In this document: piece after piece, positions 23,661 through 31,304 of the stretch | How positions within the stretch are numbered: the stretch's first letter is position 1 | How the letters are laid out: each line of letters opens with the position of its first letter | NCBI GenBank assembly: GCA_005889475.1 | Contig: VBGT01000068.1 | Location: 1 to 32,893, forward strand | Source of the DNA: Chloroflexota bacterium | Lineage (GTDB): Bacteria > Chloroflexota > Limnocylindria > Limnocylindrales > CSP1-4 | Reading direction: 5' to 3' | Length of the DNA: 32,893 nucleotides | Translations under genes and position numbers: made by a program | Notes under the pieces: generated by a model | What the model was told of the DNA's origin: nothing | Seen by the model: the letters and a program-made list of their open reading frames with translations, nothing else | Database searches by the model: none

Positions 23661-24494
23661 ATGACCCTCGGCTACGCTTCGATCGTGCGCACGTCCCCGA
23701 TGCCGGCCGCGGCCGAACCAGTAACCCCATTGCCTGCCGATGACCCGGAGCTTTTCGGACTCGATCTGCGCGGGCTGCGCCGGCGCTGGGCCGCGACGGC
23801 GGCGCTGCCGCCGATCGGCGCGGAGCGGATGACCGGAGCGGACAAGCTGGCGCAGGCGCTGGGCGTGCCCGGTCAGCGACTGATGGAGCACGCGGGCGTG
23901 GCGGTGGCCGCGGCGGTCAAGGCCATCGCGGAGGCGACCGAGCGGTGGCGGAAGGGTCCGATCCTGATCCTCTGCGGCCCCGGCAACAACGGTGGCGACG
24001 GCTTCGTCGCGGCGCGCCATCTCGCCCGGGCGGGCGCACAAGTGGCGGCGGTCCTCGTGTCGTCGAATGCCAATCCATCGACAGCCGACGCGACCCGGAA
24101 CTGGAACCGGCTCGACAACGAACCACGGGTCAGCCGAATCCACGTCTCGACCGGGCTCGAGCTGAAGGTCCTCGCCAAGGACGTCGATCGCGCGTCGGTC
24201 GTCGTCGATGGCCTGCTCGGCACCGGCGTGCATGGCGAGCTGCGCGACCCGATCCGGTCCGCGGTCGAGCTCATCCTGCGGGCCCGTGCGGCGAAGGTCC
24301 CGATCGTCGCTGTCGACACGCCGACGGCGGTCGACCTGACCTCGGGCGACCCGAGCGAGCCGGTCGTCCACGCCGACCTGACGGTCACCTTCCATCGACC
24401 GAAGACCGGCCTGCTCACGCGTCGAGGCGCCGCGCTGGCGGGCAAGGTGCTGGTGGCGCCGATCGGCATCCCGCGCGAGGCAGATCGTGGCTGA
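23661..24494 (+). CDS. nnrE: NAD(P)H-hydrate epimerase (YjeF N-terminal domain)
   Basis: 277 residues from ATG at 23661; GTG 23685 or ATG 23700 are possible starts, as the first 45 residues are not conserved-looking. The domain shows PILILCGPGNNGGDGFVAAR (residues about 99-118), the phosphate-binding loop, then VVVDGLLGTGVHGELR and VDTPTAVDLTSG. It interconverts R- and S-forms of hydrated NAD(P)H so that the dehydratase can repair them. The C-terminal dehydratase domain, often fused in bacteria (Nnr), is absent here and must be encoded elsewhere. It overlaps the next small gene by 8 nt. Confidence 0.9.
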   Translation: MTLGYASIVRTSPMPAAAEPVTPLPADDPELFGLDLRGLRRRWAATAALPPIGAERMTGADKLAQALGVPGQRLMEHAGVAVAAAVKAIAEATERWRKGPILILCGPGNNGGDGFVAARHLARAGAQVAAVLVSSNANPSTADATRNWNRLDNEPRVSRIHVSTGLELKVLAKDVDRASVVVDGLLGTGVHGELRDPIRSAVELILRARAAKVPIVAVDTPTAVDLTSGDPSEPVVHADLTVTFHRPKTGLLTRRGAALAGKVLVAPIGIPREADRG

Positions 24495-24702
24495 TCAGAC
24501 CCGCTCCGTCGGCTGGCGCGAGGTGCTCACCGTGGCGGCCGTCGCGGTGGGCGTCGTGCTGGGAGCGGCGATTCTCACCTCCGCCCTGCCCACCGATGCC
24601 CAACGCGTGATCTTCCACACCCCGCTCGCGATCGTGATCCTCGTCGTCGGGACCGGCTTCGTCCTGTGGCGGATCGCGACGCGACGCCCGCCCGAGCCCT
24701 GA
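24487..24702 (+). CDS. Small two-helix membrane protein
   Basis: GTG at 24487 starts within the last codons of the epimerase gene, suggesting translational coupling; 71 residues. Two hydrophobic helices are evident: VLTVAAVAVGVVLGAAILTS and LAIVILVVGTGFVLWRI, joined by a short loop, with a basic/Pro-rich tail. There is no catalytic motif and the family is not recognised. Confidence 0.65.
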   Translation: MADQTRSVGWREVLTVAAVAVGVVLGAAILTSALPTDAQRVIFHTPLAIVILVVGTGFVLWRIATRRPPEP

Positions 24703-24724
24703 CGCCAGGTCCTGACGCAAAGCG

Positions 24725-26464
24725 ATGGGGTCATGGGAGGAGGTCGAGACAAGGGTCGCAGTGTCCAGCGGGAGGGCGCCGTCAGCGCCGCGGACCACTG
24801 AGCCGGCCTGGCGGCGGGAGGCGCTGCGTGCGCTCGCCGATGAGCGCTTCGACGTCCTGATCGTCGGTGGCGGGATCGTTGGCGCGGGGGCGCTGCTGGA
24901 CGCGACGAGCCGCGGGCTCCGTGCTGCGCTGGTCGAGCAGCGCGACATCGCGTCGGGCACCTCGGGGCGCAGCTCGCGCCTGATCCATGGCGGCCTGCGC
25001 TACCTGGAGCAGCTGCGCTTCGGCCTGGTGTACGAGGCGCTCCAGGAGCGGGCGCGGCTTCTGCGGCTCGCGCCGCATCTCGTCACCCTCGAGCCGTTCC
25101 TGTTCCCGATCTACGGCATCCCGCTGCTCCAGCAGGGCTTCTACGGCAGCGGCATCTTCCTGTACGACCTGCTCGGAGCGCGGCGGGACGGCGGGTTCGC
25201 GAAGCACCTCCGGCCGGCGAGCGCGATCGAGTACGCGCCCGAGCTGCGGCGCCGCGGCCTGACCGGCGGGATCATCTACCACGACGGGGTCGAGGACGAC
25301 GCTCGGTTGGCCCTCGCGGTGCTGCGGACCGCGCTGGCGGGCGGCGCCGTGGCGGGGACGCGGGTTCACGCCGAGAAGCCGCTCCTCGACGGCGAGCGCC
25401 TTGTCGGGGCCACGGTGCGTGACCTGCTCGGGGGCGAGCGGTTCGAGATCCGGGCCGAGCGGGTCATCGACGCCACGGGCGTCTGGGCAGCCGACCCGGA
25501 AGCGAGATTCGCCGAGCTTGGTGGCGGCGGGGAGTTCATCCCGAGCCGCGGCTCGCACATCGTGATCCGGCGCGATCGACTACCCGCCGAAGGCGGCTTG
25601 ACGCTGCGCACCCCGGGCCGGGTCGTGTTCATCATCCCGTGGCCGGGCCACTGGATCATCGGCACGACCGACCACGCCGACTCGCGCAAGCCGGAGGCCG
25701 TCTCTGCCCCGGAGGCCGACATCGACGAGCTGCTCGAGACGGTCAACCGGCAGATCGAGGTCGACCTGACCCGGGGCGACATCGTGGGCACATACGCGGG
25801 CATGCGCCCGCTCGTCGGCGACCCCGGCGGCTCGACCGTGAAAGCCTCGCGCGAGCATCGTGTCGCCGCCGACGCGAGCGGCCTCGTCCGGATCTCGGGC
25901 GGCAAGTACACGACATATCGGGTCATGGCCCGCGACGTCGTCGACGCGTCGCTCGGCAAGACCGAGGCGAAGCGGCGTCGATCGGGGACCGCCGACCTGC
26001 CGCTCATCGGCGCGGCGTCATTGGGCGAGCTGGCCGAGATCGCGGCGAGCCTGGAGCGACCCCTGCGCGATGCCGCGGCGGCCCGCGGCGAGACGAGAGC
26101 GACGTGGCCGGGGCGAGTCGCGCGGAGGCTCGCGGATCGCTACGGGCGCGAGGCGCCGAACGTGCTGGCCCTCGCTCGCGAGCGGAACCTCGCCGCGCCC
26201 CTCGGCGAGCGGGTCGACCACCTCCAGGCCGAGGTGGCGTGGGCGGCCAGGCACGAGCTCGCGCTCTCGCTCGACGACGTGCTTGCGCGGCGGATGCGCC
26301 TGGCCCAGGAGCTGCCGGACCGGGGCGCGTCGATCGCGCCCGGCGTCGCCGCGGTGATGGGCGCCGAGCTGGGCTGGGACAAGCGGCGCCAGAACACCGA
26401 GGTCAAGCGCTACCTCGAGTCGGCCCGGCGCGAGTACGGCGTCCCGTGGGCGACGACCGGCTGA
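24725..26464 (+). CDS. glpD: Glycerol-3-phosphate dehydrogenase, FAD-dependent
   Basis: 579 residues from ATG at 24725. The FAD-binding Rossmann motif is [19 protein letters not shown] (about 42-60), followed by the diagnostic [20 protein letters not shown]. Further family blocks are [16 protein letters not shown] and [10 protein letters not shown], plus [13 protein letters not shown] near residue 385. The C-terminal helical domain (about 420-575) is the GlpD/GlpA type. It oxidises glycerol-3-phosphate to dihydroxyacetone phosphate at the membrane surface, passing electrons to quinone. The first 40 residues are poorly conserved, so the start could be slightly later. It overlaps glpK by 19 nt. 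Confidence 0.95.
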   Translation: MGSWEEVETRVAVSSGRAPSAPRTTEPAWRREALRALADERFDVLIVGGGIVGAGALLDATSRGLRAALVEQRDIASGTSGRSSRLIHGGLRYLEQLRFGLVYEALQERARLLRLAPHLVTLEPFLFPIYGIPLLQQGFYGSGIFLYDLLGARRDGGFAKHLRPASAIEYAPELRRRGLTGGIIYHDGVEDDARLALAVLRTALAGGAVAGTRVHAEKPLLDGERLVGATVRDLLGGERFEIRAERVIDATGVWAADPEARFAELGGGGEFIPSRGSHIVIRRDRLPAEGGLTLRTPGRVVFIIPWPGHWIIGTTDHADSRKPEAVSAPEADIDELLETVNRQIEVDLTRGDIVGTYAGMRPLVGDPGGSTVKASREHRVAADASGLVRISGGKYTTYRVMARDVVDASLGKTEAKRRRSGTADLPLIGAASLGELAEIAASLERPLRDAAAARGETRATWPGRVARRLADRYGREAPNVLALARERNLAAPLGERVDHLQAEVAWAARHELALSLDDVLARRMRLAQELPDRGASIAPGVAAVMGAELGWDKRRQNTEVKRYLESARREYGVPWATTG

Positions 26465-27939
26465 TCCTCGCCCTCGACCAGGGCACCACATCCTCGCGGG
26501 CGATCGCGTTCGGGCGAGACGGCCGCCCGGTTGCCGTCGCCCAGCAGTCATTCGAACAGAGGTTCCCGTCGCCGGGCCACGTGACGCACGACCCGGAGGC
26601 GATCTGGTCGAGCCAGCTCGCGGTCGCGCAGCAGGTTGTACGCGAGGTCGGCGGCGCGCACCGGATCGCCGCGGTCGGGATCACGAACCAGCGCGAGACG
26701 ACGATCGTCTGGGATCGTTCCACGGGCGCGCCGATCGCCGATGCGATCGTGTGGCAGTCGCGGATCACGGCGCCCGCATGCGAGCGGCTGCGCGCCGCCG
26801 GCCACGAGCCGCTGTTCCGGGCCCGAACCGGACTGCCCCTCGATGCGTACTTCAGCGGCCCCAAGATCGCGTACATCCTCGACGCCGTGCCCGGCGCCCG
26901 CTCCCGTGCCGAATCGGGCGAGCTCGCCTTCGGCACCGTGGATTCGTTCCTCCTCTGGCGCCTCACCGGCGGCACGGCACGCGCCGGCGCGCTCCACGCT
27001 ACCGATGTCTCGAACGCCAGCCGCACCCTCCTCGTCGACATCCACCGCCTCGCCTGGGACGACGAGCTGCTGTCCCTCGTCGGCGTGCCCCGCCCCGTGC
27101 TCCCCGAGATCCGCCCGACGTCCGGCCTCCTCGGCGAGACTTCACCGGATCTGTTCGGCCGGCCGATCCCGATCGCCGCGCTCGCCGGCGACCAGCAGGC
27201 GGCGACGTTCGGCCAGGCCTGCTTCCGGGCGGGCCAGGCCAAGAACACCTATGGCACGGGCGCGTTCCTGCTGCTCAACACCGGCGAGAGCCCGCGCGGC
27301 TCCGCCAACGGGCTGCTCACGACCGTGGGCTGGCAGCTCGCGCCGGGCGGGCCGGTGACCTACGTGCTCGAAGGATCGGTCTTCTCGGCGGGCTCGGCGG
27401 TTCAGTGGCTGCGCGACGGCCTCAAGGCCATCGCCGCGGCGCCGGACATCGAGGCGCTCGCCGCCTCGGTGGAGGACACCGGCGGCGTCTATCTCGTGCC
27501 CGCGTTCACCGGCCTCGGCGCGCCGTACTGGGACCCGACCGCCCGGGGCACGATCGTCGGGATCACGCGCGGCACCGGGCTGGCCGAGCTTGCCCGGGCA
27601 ACCCTCGTCCTCGAGGCCATGGCCGCGGACGCCGGGGAGCGGCTGGAGACGCTTCGCGTCGACGGCGGGGCGGCGGCGAACGACTTCCTGCTCCAGCTCC
27701 AGGCGGACCTTCTCGGCGTACCGATCGAGCGGCCGGTCGTCGCCGAGACGACGGCGCTCGGCGCGGCCTACCTCGCCGGGCTGGCGATCGGCTACTGGGA
27801 CGGGCTCGACGACATCGAGCGGAAGTGGGCGCTCGAGCGCCGATTCGAGCCGTCGATGTCGGCGGACAAGCGTCGATCGATGCTGCACGGCTGGCATCGG
27901 GCGGTCGAACGCGCACGAGGCTGGATCGAGCCCGGCTGA
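26446..27939 (+). CDS. glpK: Glycerol kinase
   Basis: GTG at 26446, inside the last codons of glpD, gives 497 residues, the usual GlpK length; the frame upstream to 25639 is a shadow of glpD. FGGY-kinase blocks are all present: [14 protein letters not shown] at the start, [20 protein letters not shown], the [10 protein letters not shown] segment, [16 protein letters not shown] with the catalytic Asp, [15 protein letters not shown] and [15 protein letters not shown] near the C-terminus. It phosphorylates glycerol with ATP, feeding GlpD. No glycerol facilitator (glpF) or regulator lies beside it. Confidence 0.96.
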   Translation: MGDDRLILALDQGTTSSRAIAFGRDGRPVAVAQQSFEQRFPSPGHVTHDPEAIWSSQLAVAQQVVREVGGAHRIAAVGITNQRETTIVWDRSTGAPIADAIVWQSRITAPACERLRAAGHEPLFRARTGLPLDAYFSGPKIAYILDAVPGARSRAESGELAFGTVDSFLLWRLTGGTARAGALHATDVSNASRTLLVDIHRLAWDDELLSLVGVPRPVLPEIRPTSGLLGETSPDLFGRPIPIAALAGDQQAATFGQACFRAGQAKNTYGTGAFLLLNTGESPRGSANGLLTTVGWQLAPGGPVTYVLEGSVFSAGSAVQWLRDGLKAIAAAPDIEALAASVEDTGGVYLVPAFTGLGAPYWDPTARGTIVGITRGTGLAELARATLVLEAMAADAGERLETLRVDGGAAANDFLLQLQADLLGVPIERPVVAETTALGAAYLAGLAIGYWDGLDDIERKWALERRFEPSMSADKRRSMLHGWHRAVERARGWIEPG

Positions 27940-28000
27940 CCAGTACGAAATCGAGGGCTAGGCAGATTCCTGAGACTGGTTTATGCTCCGCGCGCCCAAT

Positions 28001-28019
28001 GTCACGGCACGGCCGTGAC
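28001..28019. other. Perfect hairpin in the leader of the zinc-ribbon gene
   Basis: GTCACGGC (28001-28008) and GCCGTGAC (28012-28019) are perfectly complementary around a 3-nt loop ACG. It lies 62 nt after glpK and 95 nt before the zinc-ribbon start, with no T-run, so it may be an operator, a leader hairpin or a weak terminator. Confidence 0.4.
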
Positions 28020-28113
28020 GGCGAATACGCGAAGACCACCACGAACCGGACTCCTCTCACGGCTGACGCGAGACCCGAGCGGGATCGCAGGGGTCGGACC
28101 GAGAGGAGTTCTT

Positions 28114-28494
28114 TTGTACAGCGACAAGACCCTGACCTGCGCGGATTGCGGACAGCAGTTCGTTTTCACCGCGTCCGAGCAGGACTTTTACGCCCAGCGT
28201 GGCTTCACCGAGCCGCGACGTTGCCCGACTGACCGAGCCGCCCGCAAGGCTGCCCGCCAGTCCAGCGGCGCCGGTTACTCGTCGGGCTACGGCGATGCCG
28301 GCAGCTACGGCGGCGGCGGTGGTGGTGGCTACAGCTCCGGTGGCGGCTACAGCTCGGGCGGCTACGACCGTGGCCCGCGCGAGATGTTCAGCGCCACCTG
28401 CTCGAACTGCGGCAACGAGGCGCGTGTCCCGTTCCGCCCGACGAGCGGCAAGCCCGTCTACTGCTCCGACTGCTTCCGCACGATGCGGGGCTAG
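28114..28494 (+). CDS. Two-zinc-ribbon protein with Gly/Ser/Tyr-rich linker (zf-trcl type)
   Basis: TTG at 28114 follows GAGAGGAG (28101-28108) by 5 nt and matches where the family begins; the upstream part of the frame (from 28015) is not conserved-looking. 126 residues. The first ribbon has C9-x2-C12 and Cys37, but the expected fourth Cys is Asp40 (RCPTDR), so zinc binding may differ. Residues 51-87 are a low-complexity linker of Gly, Ser and Tyr. The second ribbon has C96-x2-C99 and C117-x2-C120, intact. Similar proteins are frequent in Chloroflexota; some have RNA- or stress-related contexts, but no function is established here. A long leader with a hairpin precedes it and terminator-like hairpins follow. 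Confidence 0.88.
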   Translation: MYSDKTLTCADCGQQFVFTASEQDFYAQRGFTEPRRCPTDRAARKAARQSSGAGYSSGYGDAGSYGGGGGGGYSSGGGYSSGGYDRGPREMFSATCSNCGNEARVPFRPTSGKPVYCSDCFRTMRG

Positions 28495-28532
28495 GCGAGA
28501 CCCCAAGACACATTCAAGCACTCCTCTCGGCA

Positions 28533-28555
28533 CGCGGATCGCACGAAGATCCGCG
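28533..28555. other. Inverted repeat downstream of the zinc-ribbon gene
   Basis: CGCGGATC (28533-28540) and GATCCGCG (28548-28555) are perfectly complementary around GCACGAA. It is the first of two tandem hairpins between convergent genes and may help stabilise the 3' end of the mRNA. Confidence 0.45.
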
Positions 28556-28575
28556 GCACCAGAGCAAGTACCAGG

Positions 28576-28604
28576 AGACCCGGGTTGTCAGCCGACCCGG
28601 GTCT
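28576..28604. terminator. Probable bidirectional terminator
   Basis: AGACCCGGGT (28576-28585) and ACCCGGGTCT (28595-28604) form a perfect 10-bp stem with a 9-nt loop, followed by TTCGATT on the plus strand. The T-run is weak. It lies between the convergent zinc-ribbon and SnoaL-like genes. Confidence 0.7.
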
Positions 28605-28617
28605 TTCGATTCCCGGC

Positions 28618-29055
28618 TCAGTCAGCGTCGGCAAATGTCAATCGATCCGACTCGACACGCTCGGCCAGCTGTCGTGCGTACTCCGCGGCGTCGTAATGAC
28701 CCAGCGATCTGGCGATCAGCCCGTCGTCGATCGTCCATTCCTCGTAGCCGGAGATGTGAACCGCCTTGCCGGTGCCACCCGGCCCGGTGTTCGTGCCGGT
28801 AAACGTCCAATGAAACTCGACGCGAGGGCCGTCGATGACGAGATCGTCGCAATAGACCTGCATGTCCGGCAAAGCCGTGTAAAAGCCTTGGGCGGTTGCG
28901 GCGATGGCGTCCCGTCCGACCGCCGGAGCGCCATCGTTTACCGCGAGCGAGCCATAGGGCGCGAAATGCGCCGCGACGCGTTTCGGATCCATGCTCCGCC
29001 ACGCCGCCGCATAGTCCTCGGCGAACCTCCGCAGCGCGGCTTCATCGACCGACAC
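28618..29055 (-). CDS. SnoaL-like / NTF2-fold protein
   Basis: GTG at 29055 on the minus strand, with GGAGGAGG 7 nt upstream, gives 145 residues; the longer frame from 29145 is within the cyclase gene. The protein has the SnoaL-like order: an opening helix (RRFAEDYAAAWRSMDPKRVA), AHFAPYGSLAVNDGAPAVG, then beta strands including DDLVIDGPRVEFHWTFTG and ISGYEEWTIDDGLIARSLGH. NTF2-fold members are small isomerases, cyclases or ligand-binding proteins; there is no motif to choose among them. It overlaps the 3' end of the membrane cyclase by 14 nt, suggesting an operon in which the cyclase is upstream. Confidence 0.85.
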   Translation of the reverse strand: MSVDEAALRRFAEDYAAAWRSMDPKRVAAHFAPYGSLAVNDGAPAVGRDAIAATAQGFYTALPDMQVYCDDLVIDGPRVEFHWTFTGTNTGPGGTGKAVHISGYEEWTIDDGLIARSLGHYDAAEYARQLAERVESDRLTFADAD

Positions 29056-30409
29056 GATTTGGCCTCCTCCTCGTTGAGCGTTCGCCAATGTCACCTGGGA
29101 GCGGCGTTCGCGGCGGCCATTCGTCGGCCGCGACATCCGGCACAACCGTTTCGCGGAGGCCGACCAGCTGATAGACCTCGACCGGTATTGACTTGCCCTT
29201 CAGCTCGGGTGATCCAAGCGGCCGCACGATCGCCCACTCTTTGATCAGGTTGTAGGTGCTGGCGCTGATAACAACACTCCCCTCGGCGGCCCATGTCTGG
29301 AGGCGCGCCGCGAGATTCGTCGTGTCCCCGATTGCGGAGTAGTTCCTGATCTCCGCCGCGCCGATGTTGCCCACGAGAGCGGGGCCGCTGTTGAGCCCGA
29401 CCCGGAACCGGGGCTGGGCGGTCGCGCTAGGTAGGTCCTTGACAGCCTGTTGGATGGCCAGGGCGGCACGACCTGCCCGCATGGCATGGTCGGGCTGCGC
29501 CCGCGGCGCGTTCCAGATCGCCATCACTGCGTCGCCCATGAATTGGACGACGGTCCCACCCTCTGCAAGCACGATCGGCACGGCTGCCCCGAAAGCGGCG
29601 TTGAGCATTGCCACTACCTCGGTTGGTGCCCTGCGTTCCGAGTACGCGGTATAGCCGCGCAGATCGGCGAACAGCACCGTCACCTCCACCTCTATGCCGC
29701 CCAGCGCAGCGCGCTCCGGATCCTCGATGAGGCTGCTCGCCACGTCCGGCGAGAGGTACTGGTGAAGGAGCTGGTCGACACGCTTGTGCAACGCGCTGGC
29801 GAGCCGCCCCTGGGCAAACGCAAGCCGCTGTGACCGTTCGAGCAGGTACGCCCCGGCGCACGCCGCAACGACCGTTGCGGCCACGATGAATGTCTGGAGG
29901 ACCAGCTGCGGCCCGAGCCCGACTGCGGCGGCGAACACGAGGAAGAGGATGCAGTAGGCAGCGCCGGCCGCGACGGAGCCTACGAATGGATGGCGCGTCA
30001 CCGTGAAGCCGAAGACCGCAGTCAGCATGATGCCCGGCATCGCATAGACCCCGAAGATCCGGTTGACGACGGCGAGCGCCAGCACCGCGACGCATGCCGC
30101 GAGCTGCTGCCCGAGCCCGATCGCGTCTCGGCGACGTTGGGTCACCGCCCAGTGGCTCAACCCGGCGCACGTGAGCAGAAGCGCGACCATCACCCCGGAG
30201 ATGAGCCACGTCGGGCCTGGCGCCATGCCGACCGCAGGGGGCCCGATGAGCGCGACGAGCACCCAAACCACGACCGCGCCAAGGCTCGCGGTACGGACGC
30301 GCCGAACTCCCTCGGCCCCGTCCGCCTCCTGATAGGACCGCTCCAGCTCAGGGTCGGCGAATCGCAGCGTCCACGTGTCGTGTCGGTCCCAGCCCGATGG
30401 CAAGGCCAC
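29042..30409 (-). CDS. Six-helix membrane class III nucleotide cyclase
   Basis: 455 residues on the minus strand from GTG at 30409. About six helices lie between residues 43 and 190 in a cassette like that of mycobacterial Rv1625c-type cyclases. The catalytic domain (about 240-420) keeps both metal Asp residues, Asp249 (VLFADLRGYT) and Asp293 (FMGDAVMAIW), and the transition-state pair Asn365/Arg369 (NLAARL). The purine-selecting Lys is replaced by Gln289 (QFMGD instead of KFxGD). In Rv0386 a Gln at this place goes with mixed ATP/GTP use, so product specificity is uncertain. It probably senses a membrane signal and makes cAMP (or cGMP) in the cytoplasm. Confidence 0.93.
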   Translation of the reverse strand: MALPSGWDRHDTWTLRFADPELERSYQEADGAEGVRRVRTASLGAVVVWVLVALIGPPAVGMAPGPTWLISGVMVALLLTCAGLSHWAVTQRRRDAIGLGQQLAACVAVLALAVVNRIFGVYAMPGIMLTAVFGFTVTRHPFVGSVAAGAAYCILFLVFAAAVGLGPQLVLQTFIVAATVVAACAGAYLLERSQRLAFAQGRLASALHKRVDQLLHQYLSPDVASSLIEDPERAALGGIEVEVTVLFADLRGYTAYSERRAPTEVVAMLNAAFGAAVPIVLAEGGTVVQFMGDAVMAIWNAPRAQPDHAMRAGRAALAIQQAVKDLPSATAQPRFRVGLNSGPALVGNIGAAEIRNYSAIGDTTNLAARLQTWAAEGSVVISASTYNLIKEWAIVRPLGSPELKGKSIPVEVYQLVGLRETVVPDVAADEWPPRTPLPGDIGERSTRRRPNRVGR

Positions 30410-30528
30410 CGCGCGAGTCTAGGGTCCCGCCAGCCGAACGCTCGGTCGCCCGATCTCTCGCCGCAGCGGATCGATGCGCAGGACCTGCGGCCGAGATACC
30501 CCTTTCACCGGACTCAGTCCGCGCGAAG

Positions 30529-31200
30529 TCACGTGGGACGTTGCGTGCGTCCACCGCCGAGGAGGCCCAGGTCGAACTTGCGCTCCTTGCCGTGGAGGAG
30601 GCGGTCGATGTTGTCGGCGTGGGCGAGCCAGATGAGGACCGGGCCGACGGCGGCCCAGACGAGGTAGGCCGGCGGGACCCAGCCCGAGGCGACGGCCCAG
30701 ATCAGCAGCATCGCCGGGAACATCGCGGCCGAGCCGAGCAGGGAGCCGAGCGAGACGTAGCGCGTCGCGACGATCACAAGGAAGAAGACGGGCGCCGCGA
30801 GGACGATCGCGATCGGCTGGATGACCAACATCGTGCCGACGCCGGCGCCGACGCCGCGGCCGCCGGAGAAGCCGAGGAAGATCGAACGGACCGAGCCCGC
30901 GACCGCCGCCGCCGCGACGAGCACCTCAGTGATCGAGTCGCCGTTCGTGAGGATTCGCGTCAGGAGCACCGGGAGTGCCCCCTTGGCCAGGTCGCCTATG
31001 ACGACGAGGGCCGCCCATTTCCGCCCGAGCGCACGCAGTGCATTGGTCCCGCCCGTGCGCCCGGAGCCGATGGTGCGGGGATCGGGGCCGCCGCTCAGGC
31101 GGGCGACGATGACGCCGACCGGGATCGAGCCGGCGAGGTAGCCGACGACGATCAGGAACGCCCGGAGCAACACGTCGTTCACTGGCAATCCCACGACCAT
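30529..31200 (-). CDS. plsY: Glycerol-3-phosphate acyltransferase PlsY (or paralogue)
   Basis: 223 residues on the minus strand from ATG at 31200. About five to six helices and the three PlsY loop motifs are visible: GSIPVG and GSGRTGGTNALRALG (family GSGNxGATNxxR), GFSGGRGVGAGVG (family FxGGKGVAT), and HADNIDRLLHGKERK (family HxxNIxRLxxGxExK). Several usually conserved residues differ: Asn to Arg in the first, the GH-x2-P before the second motif reads GS-x2-S, and Lys to Arg in GGRGV. It would transfer acyl groups from acyl-phosphate to glycerol-3-phosphate in phospholipid synthesis; the substitutions leave room for an altered donor or a paralogue. Divergent from the last cyclase. Confidence 0.9.
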   Translation of the reverse strand: MVVGLPVNDVLLRAFLIVVGYLAGSIPVGVIVARLSGGPDPRTIGSGRTGGTNALRALGRKWAALVVIGDLAKGALPVLLTRILTNGDSITEVLVAAAAVAGSVRSIFLGFSGGRGVGAGVGTMLVIQPIAIVLAAPVFFLVIVATRYVSLGSLLGSAAMFPAMLLIWAVASGWVPPAYLVWAAVGPVLIWLAHADNIDRLLHGKERKFDLGLLGGGRTQRPT

Positions 31201-31304
31201 CGACCGAAGAGCCGCAACGGGCCGGAGAATAGCATTCGAATCTGACGCACCCGCCGTATCCTCGGCGCGGAACTCATTACGCCGTTCAAACAGGAGACGA
31301 TCCC

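Noticed and set aside
25639-26445. 5' extension of the glpK frame through glpD
   Set aside because: It is antiphase shadow coding of glpD; glycerol kinase homology begins at [11 protein letters not shown], right after GTG 26446.
28300-28375. Short tandem-like repeats that could suggest a CRISPR or satellite
   Set aside because: They encode the Gly/Ser/Tyr-rich linker of the zinc-ribbon protein; there are no spacers or constant repeat units.
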